A stretch of 64,000 bases of DNA from Pyrenochaeta sp. MPI-SDFR-AT-0127. Taxonomy: Eukaryota; Ascomycota; Dothideomycetes; Pleosporales; Cucurbitariaceae. Position numbers and translations under genes: made by a program. The notes under the pieces were generated by a model, which was given only the letters and a program-made list of their open reading frames with translations, was not told where the DNA came from and ran no database searches. The DNA lies in the NCBI GenBank assembly GCA_020747015.1, contig JAGTJM010000001.1, forward strand, positions 620,001 through 684,000. The letters are read 5' to 3'. Positions 1 through 11,808 of the stretch are shown piece after piece (the stretch's first letter is position 1; every line of letters starts with the position of its first letter).

Positions 1-496
1 AGAGTAAGAGCAAGAAAGGGGGAAGGGCGTGAGCCAGCTGGACAAGAAAAAACTGTCTCTAGCGAATGACTGTTGTGAAGGATTTGATAGCCAAGAGAAA
101 AAAAGGACAGAAGAAGGATTACAAAAACTCGTAATGCAGAAACTAAAAAATGATAATGATAAAGTGGAGGGAAAAATGTCCAATCTTTCGCGCGTCGGAG
201 AAGGAAAACAAGTAAAAAAGGGGTGTTCAGTGCCCTTCCCCTTTAGGTATCCGGGTGTATCATTTCCGACCGTCCCCAGAAACGCCTCGAGAAGATGTAC
301 CTGCCGCATAGTGGCAATGGCAAAACAAGATAAAAACAAAATAAAAACAAAAAACAAATAGGAGACAAAATAGGTTCATAAAATGCGGTGCTCGCTGCTG
401 AAAGGAAAACATGGCGGATGCGTACCGGCGCAAAGTGGGTGGGTTGGGTTAATCAGGTGGATATCTTGACGGCTCGTCAGAGACGAAAGAAAGCTA
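1..496. other. intergenic, left edge
   Basis: A-rich on the plus strand (runs of AAAA and AAC). The one long open frame here (29-361) begins with GTG and encodes a Lys-rich, featureless sequence. It is best read as downstream flank of the zinc-finger gene whose stop lies at 497-499. No gene, RNA or repeat is supported. Confidence 0.6.
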
Positions 497-2351
497 TCAG
501 CTGATGTCACTCACGCGTCGCCTCCGCCCACGACTACCACCTTCTGGACGCTGTGCAAGGACTTCGCGTAGTTGAGCGTCATCCTTGTCTTTGTCGACAT
601 GATGTACACGTACGTGTCTGGAGATGCTTATTAGTATGCTACTTCCCCCCTTTGATCTAGGATATACTGGTACGCACCTTTGTAGATTGTCAGGCCTTGG
701 ATACTTGTGCTCTCGATCTGGACAAAATGGACAGACGTAACCAGGCGACTGGTGAACGAGACCATGCCGGATCATCTCGTTCTTTCGCTTGAAGCCTTTT
801 CCACCTTCCGCTCGAGGACAACCAATCACTGGACAGTAGTGCGGCCGACTCTGGGAATGAACATTTGCATGTGAACTGCAGAGACGGGTCAGTAAAGCCA
901 CTCACACAAACACCACAAAATTAAAGATGTTGAACAAACAAAGTAGAATGAAAAGCATAGACTCACTTTAACAGATATTGTGTCTGGAAAGGAGCGGCAG
1001 TGCAACCTTGATAATCGCACTTGAAGGAGCCTGCGCCATGTGCAGGGATATGTTGAATTCCAGAGTTGTGAGGTAGTGGTAGTAATCTTGTAGCGGCGAT
1101 GGTGCTGTCCAAACTCATGTGCCGCGGCCGGCCCTCTATAGGGGTCGGCGCTGCCCCAGGACTGGGACCATCCGAGCTTTGGTAGCTTTCGCTCGTGGAT
1201 GCCGAATGGAGTGTTGGAGCATAAGGCCCACCTTCCGATGCTTGCGAGGGCCTCCGTGCATCAGCACCAAACACACTACCGCCACTAGTCCTCAAGAAAA
1301 TATCTCCTCGTTGCAGATCACTGGATGCACTGATGGGTGATGAAGCACTCAGCGTGGGGAACGGCGTTGCTGGAGAGTGTGAGCTTATTGACAACTGCCG
1401 TATATTTGTTGTTGGTGATTGTCCAATGGATGAAGAGATGGATGGCCGATGAGCGAAAGGGTTGACCCTGTTCGACTCCTGAGCTATGTTGTCGATGTGT
1501 TGAAAAGAAGGGAGTTGCTGGCCTGGTGAGCTAACAGATCCATCACGTGGTGTCGGCTGCGTCTGCAATGCAGGAAGCGTATCCGTCACTGATCCTCTAG
1601 ATTGCGAGATGGTAAGCTGCGCAAGGTGGGGTGATGTGGCTAGAGAGTTTCTGTGGGGATGCCCGTTCGTGACCGTCCCCTGCAGTGGGGTTGGGAGGTC
1701 TGGTGACGTGGCGGACAATGTAGAAGAGCCGGGAGCGGCCAGGCTCGTGCCATTGGATTTCAAACCAGCACCGTTTGGCAGGATAGTGAGAGTTGACGCT
1801 TGGGATGGCCGCCTTTCTAGTACAAGAAGGCTATGTTTCGGATCGTCTACTTCGACAACCGAGTCTCTGTGCAGAGGCTTTGGAGGTGGTGGTGCATTTG
1901 CTGAGTTGGTGAGGACTTTCTGTGCAAACTGTTGCAAATCCTCAGGCTGGTTGTCTGGAGGTGCTGACTGAGCTGGGTTGGTTCCAAAGGGAGCATTTGT
2001 TGGACTGGGCGCCTGGTCTTCCATTTCATCCGCCTCGTCGGATTCGGTATCGGATTGGCCTGACAGTCCTCTCTGAGATAGGTCACGGGCAAGGTCGGGC
2101 TGCTTCGGGATCATTTCACGAATGAGGACCAGGTCTCCGTGCGTGGATGGATTCTTACGCCGATTAGACTTTTTTTGTCTTCGGGAGGAAGGAGAACTGA
2201 CGTTTTGGAGTCTCGGTAAAGGATGAAATATCTGCTGTGTGACAATCGGGGGTGGAGAGGGGGTGGGTTTCGGGTTTACAATGATAGCCTGGAGAAGAGG
2301 AGATTTCGGAAAGCCTTCGTCGTCTGAAAAGTAGTCCACGGACGTAGTCAT
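497..2351 (-). CDS. C2H2 zinc-finger transcription factor, three C-terminal fingers
   Basis: Probable DNA-binding regulator in the nucleus. Three exons on the minus strand: 2351-967, 875-678 and 617-497 (introns 966-876 and 677-618, GTGAGT...CTGCAG and GTGCGT...CTCCAG), giving 567 residues. The first intron splits the first finger and the second splits the third, so only the spliced product has complete fingers: C445-x4-C450-x13-H464-x3-H468, C476-x4-C481-x17-H499-x3-H503 and C510-x2-C513-x15-H529-x3-H533. This perfect completion strongly supports the splice model. Residues 1-440 are Ser/Pro/Thr/Gln-rich and look disordered, as in activation or regulatory regions. The tail is basic (GRRRRV). 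The finger block looks like a conserved ascomycete type, but I cannot assign an ortholog or target. The region upstream (to 4327) is unusually long. Confidence 0.88.
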
Positions 2352-4327
2352 GGATTCTACAGCCGGGTCCGTGGAGAGCAGAAAAAAAGTATGAATAGTT
2401 CACACGGTGATCAACTATCCCAGAGATGTCTCGGCAAAAGCTCCTGAATAAATTCTAAGACGTCGGTGAAGAGCACGAGTGTCGCAGCGAGCCCAGTCGT
2501 CAATGGCTGTCTGAAGTAGAGTCAGCTTGACCATCGCCTGCATGCTTCAGGTTGAGAGGCGCAAGAAGTCTGAACACCAAGTCGGCTGAGAAGAAACCGA
2601 AAGCGAGCATTCAAGAAAGGCCACAAGAAGGGACCCTGACGTGCGGGAGATGGAAGACGGGGGATTAGCTTGCAGCCGGAGTGGTAGAGCAAGGCTACTG
2701 ATCTCTCGTGACAAGCTCGAATCAGGCGACTGGGGGTGGTGGGAAGACAGGCGAGGCTGCGCAAGGGCAGGGCGAGAAGAGATGGAAGTCTGGGGCAGAA
2801 TGACACGAGCAGATGCAAGGAGAGAGGCAGAAGCAGAAAAAGACGGTAGAAGGGGCCAAATGAAAGTGCACATGGAGCGCTGCGGCTCTGCGCGTGGGTT
2901 GGAGAACGTACCCGAGGAGAGCCAGTGCGACTCACTACTTTTCAGCCTCAAGGCGGAGTCGAAGGGTGCCGATCGCAAACATACAAAACAACAAAGGGGG
3001 CCTAGCAGAACAGGAGCGTGGGATCACGGATTCGCATGGGCGATGGGAATAGGGAGCGAGCGAGCCTTGTCTGGCCTCACAGCAGCAGGAGGAGGCACTG
3101 CTTGGACAGCAAAGAGGTCTTGGGCGCGGGCGCTGAAAGAGGAGGCTGATTGCGGGGCGGTTTGACTGGCCGGTGGTTCGCGCGGGCAGACGCTGGCAGG
3201 CTGACTGGTGGCGGGCAGCAGCAGCAGCAGTACGACGAGGAGCAGAGTGATGGAGACGGGGGGGATCGTTGTGCAGCTGCCATGGGCGAAAAAGAAGTGG
3301 ACGACAGGACGACAGCCGCCAGACGCCAGACGACGCAGACGAAGCGACCAGACGCTGGGTCGCGAGCCTGGCGGCCCTTCCTTCACGGAGGCGCAGCGGG
3401 AGCTTACCTACAGACAGCTTGCTTGTGCGCGAGGCTCCAATCCACGAGTGAGATGAGGCTCCCGTCAAAGCAGGGCAATTGGCCAAATCGTCTGTGCTCT
3501 CCCCGCTTTCACCCCCCCTTCTAGCCCTCCCTAAAAAAGGACCCCGCAGTGCTGGCCATGGGGGAGCCTGGGTCGAGCCCACGACCACACGCCCTCGGTG
3601 CAGCAAATCACAGCGCCAAACGCCTCGCCTGCCCAGAAAAACATTATTTCTTTGCTCTGATAATTACCCACCCCCCGGACGCACATGCTGCCGCCCATTT
3701 GTGCTCGTCAGCCTGTAATGCGGCGGTCCACAGCCGTTGCACTGGGGTCAAGCGAAACTCGCCTGCATCGGCTTGCCTGGCGACGTGCACACATAATATA
3801 TATTAACTGGCCACTCTGCTCCGCTGCCCTATGCCAATTGCCCGCCCATTCAAACAAAAATGTACCCACACAAGTTTTTTGTTGACTAGACCTGCATGAT
3901 GCCTAACATGCAATGCAATGCCCCAATTGAACCCCTCAACCCCCCCCCCCCCCTTAGTACGCTGCCTATGCTATTTTTGTCCTTTCGCTTCCACCACAAG
4001 AGAAAACCTCCGCCCCACACTATCATACAGTCTATCGCTGTGAATACTCGCTTCCTGCTGCTGCCCTGTCACAACACTGCGCTCACAATCGTGTGAGTGT
4101 GCGTGTAAGTGTGTCTACGCTCCATGACAGACACACACCAACCCCCACTGCGGCTGATAATATCGTGACCAACACGTTTCTTGCTCGAGCATACCAACGC
4201 CGAAAAAGCAACAACAGGCTGATAAAGCAATGCTTGCGCCGAATGCGGTATCCCACACATAAAAATCGACCAATCCTGATTTATCCTCAGCCGCAATGCG
4301 CTTCGGCTACGCACGTGCTGCACACAA
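2352..4327. other. long intergenic / leader region with no supported gene
   Basis: About 2 kb between the zinc-finger start and the 3' end of the carrier gene. Positions 2520-3610 are GC-rich and open in several frames on both strands, but the translations are Arg/Ser/Pro-rich with no domain and overlap each other, as expected of GC-biased non-coding DNA. Since the zinc-finger gene reads leftward, this is probably its promoter and long 5' leader. Positions 3780-4330 are AT-richer and include a 14-base C run. Confidence 0.6.
3940..3953. repeat. poly-C homopolymer, 14 bases
   Basis: An uninterrupted run of 14 C residues follows AACCCCTCAA in the intergenic region. Homopolymers of this length are prone to sequencing and replication length errors, so the exact count may be uncertain. 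Confidence 0.9.
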
Positions 4328-6646
4328 TCACGCCTCCGCTTGACTGCCACCCCCAAATCCGGGAATCCCGGTAAATTTCGAGCCCGGAGGCAGCTTTGGC
4401 CGTCCGAAGTTCTCGTCTAGATCGAGAATCACCTTGAGTGCGTTTCGGCTGCGGAGGTACGGCAACGGTGCCTTGGCTTCTTCAAGCCCAACCGACGGCT
4501 CTAAGCTCGCGTCTGCATGGCCACCGCCTGGCATCGGGAGAGCTACCAATGCGTCAGTTGTACTGCTTCGTATACCCTCATTGGATAAACATACCTCGCT
4601 GCAACAGCTCGTAGCCAGCCAGTGTGAAACCAAACTGGGGCGACGATCTCATAATACGGGCCGGTCCGCCCTTGAAGAAGGCCTTGAACCCCTCCTCTCG
4701 CCAGATTGTCTGTGCACAATGTCGTAGACCGTTGTATGTAGCTTCGCCCTTTCGAGCTTCCACCTGCAGCCTCGTCTTGATCACGTCGCACGGTGTTGTG
4801 AAATATGCGGCCGGCATACCCGCAATCGCACCCGCCGTCAACATTTGGAGAACACCCAACGACTTCTGTGGGCTCTCGCCGAACACATCCCTCTTCAAGT
4901 GGCTGTACGTTGGGAAGTAGATGGCGGAGAAGGGAACTGGGCAAATCGTAAGTAGCCACTCGCTATATCATGGACAAAAACCCACCATCTCGCAAGAGAC
5001 ATGCCGAAGCTCCCTTGTACAGGCCCATGAGACCCAAGTTTCGAACGATCCACATCGCTGATCGCTTCGGCACACCTTCGACGTTCTTCGAGAGTTCACC
5101 CTGAATCTGTAATCGAATCTTGACAATCTCAAGCGGGTTTGTGAAGACCTATACAAGTCATGTTACTGCATGTCCTATGCATTTGTGCGAGAATATGCTT
5201 AAAAACTCACCACCTGGCAAGCACCTGCAGTACCACCCGCAAGCATTTCATGAACAAACTTGATGTTGCCCGTCGACTTGTCCGTCAACTTGCCTCGCAC
5301 AAGATCGTTGACTGTGAGCTTAATAGCCTTCTCTGGGGCTACACCAACAAGTTGCGGGAGCACACCAGAATAAAGACCCTTGAATCCCTCGTTCTTGATG
5401 ACCTTCTTGGCGCAATCCAGTGAGTTCTTGTACAGAACGTGACCAACCCCTGAGCTTCTCTGATTTTGCATTCTCGTCTTCACCAAATCGATTGGGTACA
5501 CCATGAATGCACCGAATGCACCTGCCAGAGAACCGAGCGCAAAGTGATGCACGGATTCCAGCACATCATGCCATATCGACTTTGTGGTCGCGAAGGCCTT
5601 CTGACCAGCATCGCCTATTGCTTTGGCTCCCAGCATCCCGGCGGTATGCCATGAGGGATCAAGAACACGAGCAAAGTCCCGAAGCCCCAGCCTTCCCGTG
5701 GTCTCGTCCAGCCCGGCGAAATGGAAGAGAATGTCAGCTTCCATTGGGGTATAGAGATTGAAGCGGCTTATTCTTGCGGCCTCGTTGAGGAAATCTGTGC
5801 GTGTAATTTTGCCATCAGAGCTCTTCTGCGTCGCATTTCGGATGATGAGCTCAATCATGTCCATCTGCTGAATCACGTTCTGGAAGGCGCGCACATTGGC
5901 GTATGATATCTTGCTCCCAGCCGATATGTTGCAGAGGGTGGGAAGGTTCTCGAGGAGGTAGTCTGAGAGCTTGTGGCTCGCAGTCTCGCGCACAATGCGC
6001 TGGAATTGCTCTGGCTCAATGAAGCCATCCTTGTTCTTGTCAAAGGAGGTAAAGCCCTGTCGGACGCGTTCTCCTTGCAGCCCTCGCAGCATCTGCGCAA
6101 ACTGAGGATAGGTCATTGCATGTCTGTGCTTCTTGCCGCCAATGTAGAGAGACGCCCAATCGCCTTCCCAGTTGAAGGGTAAGCTGTCCTCGGTCTTGTG
6201 TGCCCTCCATGTCGAGTAGAAGTCATCAAAGTTGATGTAGCCGGTTCGGTTCGTGTCGAAGAAGCGGAAGACGACCTCGTACTCGGCATCGGGTTTCGCA
6301 AGCAGGTTCTGGAAAACGGACCAGTCGTGTATGCTGACTCTTCCTTTCCGGTCGCGGTCGGCGACCTTGAATAGAATGCCATACTGGTAACGCTTGATCT
6401 TGTGCTGCAACAGCCCGGCCATTAGCGTCGAGTCGACACACTGCCAGTCATCTTCAAATTGCTTACGTAGTCTTCGCTCTCGGGCGCAACAGCGTCGATG
6501 AATTGGTCCTCATTAAGATAATAGTCGCCCGAGTCCTCGTCCTTGTGGGCGTATTTCATAAAGGCAGCGCGCGTCAGCTGTGATAGCTGGGGCTCCTCAG
6601 AGGTCCCCAGCAGCACCTCGCCCACTTGCTCCTTGACGGTGGCCAT
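4328..6646 (-). CDS. AGC1: mitochondrial aspartate/glutamate carrier with EF-hands (Agc1/aralar type)
   Basis: Inner-membrane exchanger of aspartate for glutamate, part of the malate-aspartate NADH shuttle. Five exons: 6646-6467, 6404-5211, 5148-4986, 4936-4595 and 4542-4328, giving 697 residues, the usual size for calcium-sensing AGCs. The N-terminal half carries EF-hand-type segments, including the loops [12 protein letters not shown] and [12 protein letters not shown]. The C-terminal half is a three-repeat carrier with signature motifs PIDLVKT (P364), PLEIVKI (P463) and PCDVIKT (P561), and the third repeat entry [10 protein letters not shown]. All four introns are short (49-62 nt) and phase-consistent. 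The tail after the last transmembrane segment (about 70 residues, GGGS-rich end) is poorly conserved. Identity as a calcium-regulated AGC is firm from domain order. Calcium response itself is inferred from the family. Confidence 0.95.
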
Positions 6647-7603
6647 GGTGAGAAGATGACAACGGCCCGGGTTCGAGAAGAGGCAATTGGCCTATAGGGC
6701 AGTCGGAGAGAGGAGTGTAAGAATTGGGAGCAGGAAGGGGAAGGGGGAGTGGTGTGAGTCGGCCAGCGCGCCGTCTAGTAGGATGGGGAGCTCGCTGCCA
6801 GCTTGCGAGCTCGGAGTCAAGCTAAAATTTAATTGCGAGTTAGTGGCGGGGATTCGGAGGAAGCGTGGGGAAGGCACGGGGAAGGAAAAGTAAAAAGCTT
6901 TGGCCGTGTCAATTCAAGAGGTAAACGTGTCTCCGCCGTGGTACTGCCTGTCTCACTTCTTTACCATGACCTCCGGCTGACTGTGAGAATTCTGAGAGCT
7001 GTTTGCTTATTCCTGGCTGGCATATGGCCTTCAACCGGTCTTCACCGCCGTCGCTCGCCTGATCGACGACACCCCTGGTCGGCGTGCCATGCGCTCGAGA
7101 GTAATTTGAGCCTCGCCATGTACGCTCGAGCCGCAGCGCGGGATCGATTGATTGTGCGCGTGGGTCCGATATTGCAGCAGCTGCCGGTACCGTGAGGCTC
7201 TGTGATGCTGGAGATCATCCGAACCCCAGACGGGCCAAAGAAGGTTTGAACTGTCAAGTCCTAGCGTCGCCGTTCGCCCAGGAACATGTCGCATGCACGC
7301 CTCTATTTCCGTTGCCCTTGTTCATCGGTAACTATGGTTATCCCCCGAACAGGAACACGGATTTTGGAGCATCTCACGGAGCTGCGGCAGACACCGCGCA
7401 CCCTCACGCCTCTGCTGGCACCCAGGCACTCGCCTTGCAATGTCGGGAGTGACCGGAGGACGTATCCTTGGCTGAGTGTGGATAGCGGAGCTCCGGAAAC
7501 TATTGCTAAGAAGAGTTAAACTGTACAAAAGGTGACATTCCATTGTGTATGTTACGTCGCGAAATTGCCAATGCAGTACTATACAGACGCTATATGAACA
7601 TCT
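6647..7603. other. intergenic, promoter side of the carrier gene
   Basis: The AGC gene's upstream region meets the 3' side of PDX1. Short open frames on both strands show no domain or conserved look. No repeat or RNA gene was seen. Confidence 0.6.
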
Positions 7604-9159
7604 TCAAACAACAAGTCTTCCTGGCTCAACCTCCAAGACACTCTTGACGCGCTCGAGAAAAACACGCCCTCTCTTCTCGTCGCCCTTGGGCACGCTAATG
7701 CTGAACACATTCAGGGGCCCAACCACAGTTTCCGCTCCGCCGACTGCAGGCGCCTTGACTCCGCGAGTGGAGACCTTTCCAGCTAGGACATCCAGTACGT
7801 CCGGCTTCTTTGTTCCCGGCGCTCGCGCACTCTGCAAAAGCGTTGGAGGGAGAGCAGTAACTTGAGGAACAAATTGGCCTCGCGAGTACTTCTGTCCTGA
7901 GACCTTGTCTAGGCCAAGGACAGCATTGAACAGCTCGTCAGCAGAAGGCTTTGCTGTCTTCGACTTTGGCAGATCTTCGTTCGCAAGCTCTGCGGCACGA
8001 GCGACAAAAGTAGACAGAGGTAGGAAGACTCCTATCGAGTCCTTGACCCGCTTCTGGCATTCTACAACGGCGGTGAGCGAAATGGGCAAGGCGACTTCGA
8101 TATTGAGGTCTTCGGTAGCCAGAGAAGCTTCCGCTGCCGCTGCCGGCTTCTGAGAAGCTTCCTTCTTAGGCGCCGTCTTGATATTCGATAAATCAAGATG
8201 AGATAGTGTCTTGAAGCGTTCTGCTAGTTCCGAGGGGTATGAGCCTGCAATCTGTCCAACGTATGCCAAGACATCTCCCTTCAGCAGCCTTCCGTTAGGG
8301 CCAGTGGCTGGAATCTTGTCGGCTTCCTCTTTCGCCAAGCCGTTCACCAGCAGTAGGTGCTGTACGGAGGGATAGAGCGGGTAGGTTTGCTTCGTAGCTT
8401 TCCCACCAGAAGACTTGGCAGATTGCGCTGGTGGGGTAGAAGTTCGTTCTTCCTTGGGAATTGGCGTGGATTCCTGCGGTTCTTGCTTGGGTTGCTTCTT
8501 TGCAGCATCTGCTTGCTTTGGCGCCGGGCTGTCTTCTTCAGGAATCTCCAGAGAGCTCAGATCATCTCCAGGCTCTGCCGTGACTGCTATCCTGGAGCCG
8601 ACCTGAACAGCTTTTGACCCGTCTCCCACCTGCAAACTTGATTAGCTACATCCAAAAAGCTTGAAGTGTGTTTGTACGTACGAGAATCTTGGCCAAGATC
8701 CCGTCGTCCTGAGCCTCGACATCCATCTGTGCTTTATCTGTCTCAATCTCGAGAAGGACATCGCCGGCAGAGAACGAATCGCCTGACTGAGTTAGCATCT
8801 TGACACTGAAGCTATTCTAGAAGCAAGGCTCTCTATTATCTTCCGTTTGTACAAAGAAGAGTAGCAGGTATTCGCTTCGCAATGCTCGGTTGAGCCCTTG
8901 TGCAATGTTCAAGTCTGTCGTACCTTCCTTGATCTTCCAAGTCGCGATGTTGCCCTCAGTCATGGTCGGAGAAAGCGCGGGCATGCTGAAATTCTGCGCA
9001 GCGAGCGAGGCCGGGCCTGAATGGAATGCTAATCAATGCCGTCAGTAACATTTCTATTCTCCGGTCCGGGCTGTTCTCACCTCTCCGAACGCCATGGTTG
9101 CGAAGCTGCTGGGTCGCAGCGCGTGCAGAACCCCTACATACCGCAGCAATTGAAGCCAT
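7604..9159 (-). CDS. PDX1: pyruvate dehydrogenase complex protein X (E3-binding protein)
   Basis: Tethers dihydrolipoamide dehydrogenase (E3) to the mitochondrial pyruvate dehydrogenase core. Four exons: 9159-9081, 9028-8924, 8782-8682 and 8629-7604, giving 436 residues. An Arg/Ala-rich leader (1-37) looks like a mitochondrial presequence. The lipoyl domain (about 40-115, [14 protein letters not shown]) has the lipoylated Lys in the ETDKA motif at K78. A Pro/Glu/Lys linker follows, then the peripheral subunit-binding domain at about 181-221 ([13 protein letters not shown]...[11 protein letters not shown]). The C-terminal region aligns in style with the acyltransferase fold but has no HxxxD active site, which separates protein X from catalytic E2. 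The three introns (52 nt each) fall inside the leader and the lipoyl domain. It is divergent from the gene at 9404. Confidence 0.93.
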
Positions 9160-9403
9160 GGAGATCAATTGCCCGGTGAGCACGGTCGCGCAGGTGTGTG
9201 GAGGTGCGAAGAGTAGAGTTGTCGACGTTGTTGAAATGTTGAGCGGAACAAGCTTCGCGGAGGTGCTGACGCTTGGACCCAACCCAATTGACATTTTACA
9301 CATCGAACCACAGCTTGCAAGCACCGCGCCATTCTCTGTTCGCTAATTTGATAATCCAAGCAATGCGCCTTTCGTAGCATCGACAACTGGTTAGCTTTTT
9401 GAA
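9160..9403. promoter_or_regulatory. short bidirectional promoter region
   Basis: Only 244 bp separate the divergent start codons of PDX1 (9159, -) and the two-pass mitochondrial protein (9404, +). Both transcripts must start from within or near this segment, so shared regulation is plausible. No specific element is assigned. Confidence 0.6.
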
Positions 9404-10330
9404 ATGGCTGCCTTTTCGCGAGGCCTCGATGGCTTCCTGCACCAACACTCCCTCCGGTTGCCCTCCTCCCTCCGCGCCGCCATCTTTGGAACTCGAGAAC
9501 AATTCTTCCAGCCAAATGTTACACACAATTCCCGATCCTTTACATCCTCGGCTTTACGGAGATATCAATATCAGTATAAAAGCGGCTTAAATCAGAAGCT
9601 TAATGTCTTCGTGAACAACGACCCAGTTCTGCGTCAAGTTGTCCAAACCCGCCAGCCGGTCCTTATATACCAAGCACCAAAGAACAAGTGGTACTATGCG
9701 AAGGTGTATGGGGTTGCAGCATTGTGGATAGGTGTAGGTGCCTACTCAGTAAAGTTCAATGACGACATTAGAGAAAGAGACCTGCCATTCTTCGTCCGGC
9801 CAACCTACGTGGTTGTTGGCCTCAGTTTCATCGCCATCGGCTGCTATGTTTGCACCGCGCCTACCAACCGAATGCGAGCCCTTGAGGTCATGCCGAGTTT
9901 GCAGGGCGGTCCGATGCAGTTGCGAATGACAGTCAGGGCGGCTCCCTGGACAAAAGAAAGGATAATATACTCAAATCTGGGAGGAGCCACCATTAGCGAG
10001 AAGACAGAGCCTATGGTGCAGGAACTGCTGGAGGCTGAAAGAGCCAGGCGTCAGAAGGTGTTTGAGGATTTGGGCCACTTGTCCATCATGGAGCGTGTCT
10101 GGGAAGGAAGTGCTCGCTGGGTGCATCAAAAGTGGACGAATTTCTTCCTTCGATTCAAGTTTGCTGTGCTAAGGTTCGGCATTGCAAAGGTCGAGGTACA
10201 GGGCGAGAAGTGGAAGATTGACTGTTCTGGCTGGTTGCTGGAAAATGGCAAAGGTATGATAGATGATTGGCACCGAATGGAGCGGTACTGACATGACACA
10301 GCTGTAGATCGAATCATTGCTGAAGAATGA
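9404..10330 (+). CDS. mitochondrial two-pass membrane protein, possibly TMEM223/TMEM186-like
   Basis: The N-terminus (1-55) is rich in Arg, Ser and Phe with no acidic cluster, consistent with mitochondrial import. Two hydrophobic segments lie near residues 104-122 and 143-160, separated by a short charged loop (NDDIRERDLPFF). After them come a conserved-looking beta-rich part (MQLRMTVRAAPWTKERIIYS) and a helical Arg/Glu-rich segment. This two-TM hairpin plus soluble domain recalls the TMEM223/TMEM186 respiratory assembly proteins. That link is an inference from architecture, not a recognised signature. The frame stays open to 10291, but a good 54-nt intron (10254-10307: GTATGA, branch TACTGAC, acceptor CTGTAG) would replace the end with DRIIAEE and stop at 10330, giving 290 residues. 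I prefer the spliced model. Exons: 9404-10253 and 10308-10330. Confidence 0.72.
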
Positions 10331-11808
10331 AACTTCTCACGTCTTGAGCATAGAGCTCAGTAGCTGAGTTACAGCCCAGGGACTCTGGTGGACTTTAGTT
10401 TCGTGGTCACAAGCCAGAACGATATAGTCAGGGGCTGATAGGCGAATTGCGTGTATATAATGTACATGATTTGTTTGTATTATCTGTAAACTAGTATGAT
10501 CGATGTATGAATGTGTCACGGGGTTGAATAGAAATACTCGAAGTCCGAGTTGTGCGACACGGAGGAAAGTGGACGGAAAGTAGAGGCACTGTGTGAGCAG
10601 CAAGGGACGGTGCGGGTCGAGCATGGCCCCGTGGGCTCTGTTTAGAAGAGTAGCCCTAAAACTAGATTTGGAAGAAAAATTTGGTTTCATTCCTTACTGC
10701 CTGTACTCTTGTCGAGCTTGAGGTTCGGCGTTCGTGGTGCCATGCAACAACGCAATGCTTAGTCATGCATTGTACCGAACAGCAAAAAGAAAATGCCAGG
10801 AAACCCACAAGCAAGCTCCAGTGGACTGAATGAGAGTAATATTGTGAAAATTTACATCAGAAATCGCCGCAAGCCAATCGCTGTTGAGACATGGGCAGAA
10901 TATGGCGACTCAGACGACGGCCAAACTAGTTACCAGTGCCACATGAGTAGTCACCACAACCACGAACAAATCGATTGAAATGTTTGACAAATTAACAAGG
11001 GCACGTCACTGTCTGTGTTCAGGGGTGTGGCGGGATGGGGAAGACTTCATCGCACGTGGATGCACGTGCGTGGTTCCCTCCCCACACTTCAACCATGCCG
11101 TCGACGTGTCTAACAGCATTAAGCTTTTTGAGCCGCATCTGTACCTGCATGATCGCCGGCAGCAAGAGCAGTCAGGATGAAAACTGAGAGCTCGAATAGC
11201 AGGCCAGAGGGTGCTGGAAGACTCCCGAAAATCTGCGGAAATGGGCCTGTGAATATCGAGGCCTACGTTTCGGGGCTCAAGAAGACATTTGGCGTGTTTA
11301 AACATCGAGAAATAAAGCATTTGGTTGTGCTTGTGGATCGATGCTATCAAAGTGTTCCCTTGCCCGAGAATGTTGCGTGGCCCATGATTGGGTGCCAAGC
11401 TCCCACGCGAAATCGCATTGCGCTTTGCCCCAACACCAACCCGCCCCTCGACCACATCTACGTCTTTTGGCTTCTGCACTTGTCTGTGGCATCCATCAAG
11501 CATCCATTGCACTGCGCAGTCGCTTTTCTTCTTCTTCGCGCCGAGTCCCGTCGTGCATCGCGCTTCCGCCTCTCGCTCACCACTCCAAAACAACACAACA
11601 CCCGGGCAACCGTCAGCCAGCATTGCGCACCCTTTCACTGCCATCGTCGCAGATGCAGGAGACGCTTGTCTGCTGCTAATGTCATCTTGAAATCCAGAGT
11701 CCTCAACATAGGCGGTGTAGGTGCCTGTTCACTGCGTCTGCGCCCTCGCCCAAATCTGCTAACAGCTTGCGTCCAAGATCCGCAGCAGCTTCACCGCAAG
11801 CAGCCTCC
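10331..11808. other. intergenic, upstream of the Yta7-like gene
   Basis: About 1.5 kb without a supported gene. Open frames at 11006-11644 (-) and 11177 onward (+) overlap each other and encode Cys/His/Arg-rich sequence with no domain. The last several hundred bases are pyrimidine-rich, as in fungal promoters. Confidence 0.6.

Noticed and set aside
29..361. 110-codon open frame at the left edge
   Set aside because: Starts with GTG, Lys-rich, no domain, no splice continuation; looks like A-rich flank.
2641..3606. Overlapping long frames on both strands (2641-3165 +, 2935-3606 -)
   Set aside because: GC-biased composition opens several frames at once; the translations are Arg/Ser/Pro-rich without domains.
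11006..11644. 212-codon frame on the minus strand upstream of the Yta7-like gene
   Set aside because: Overlaps a plus-strand frame and lacks any recognisable motif.
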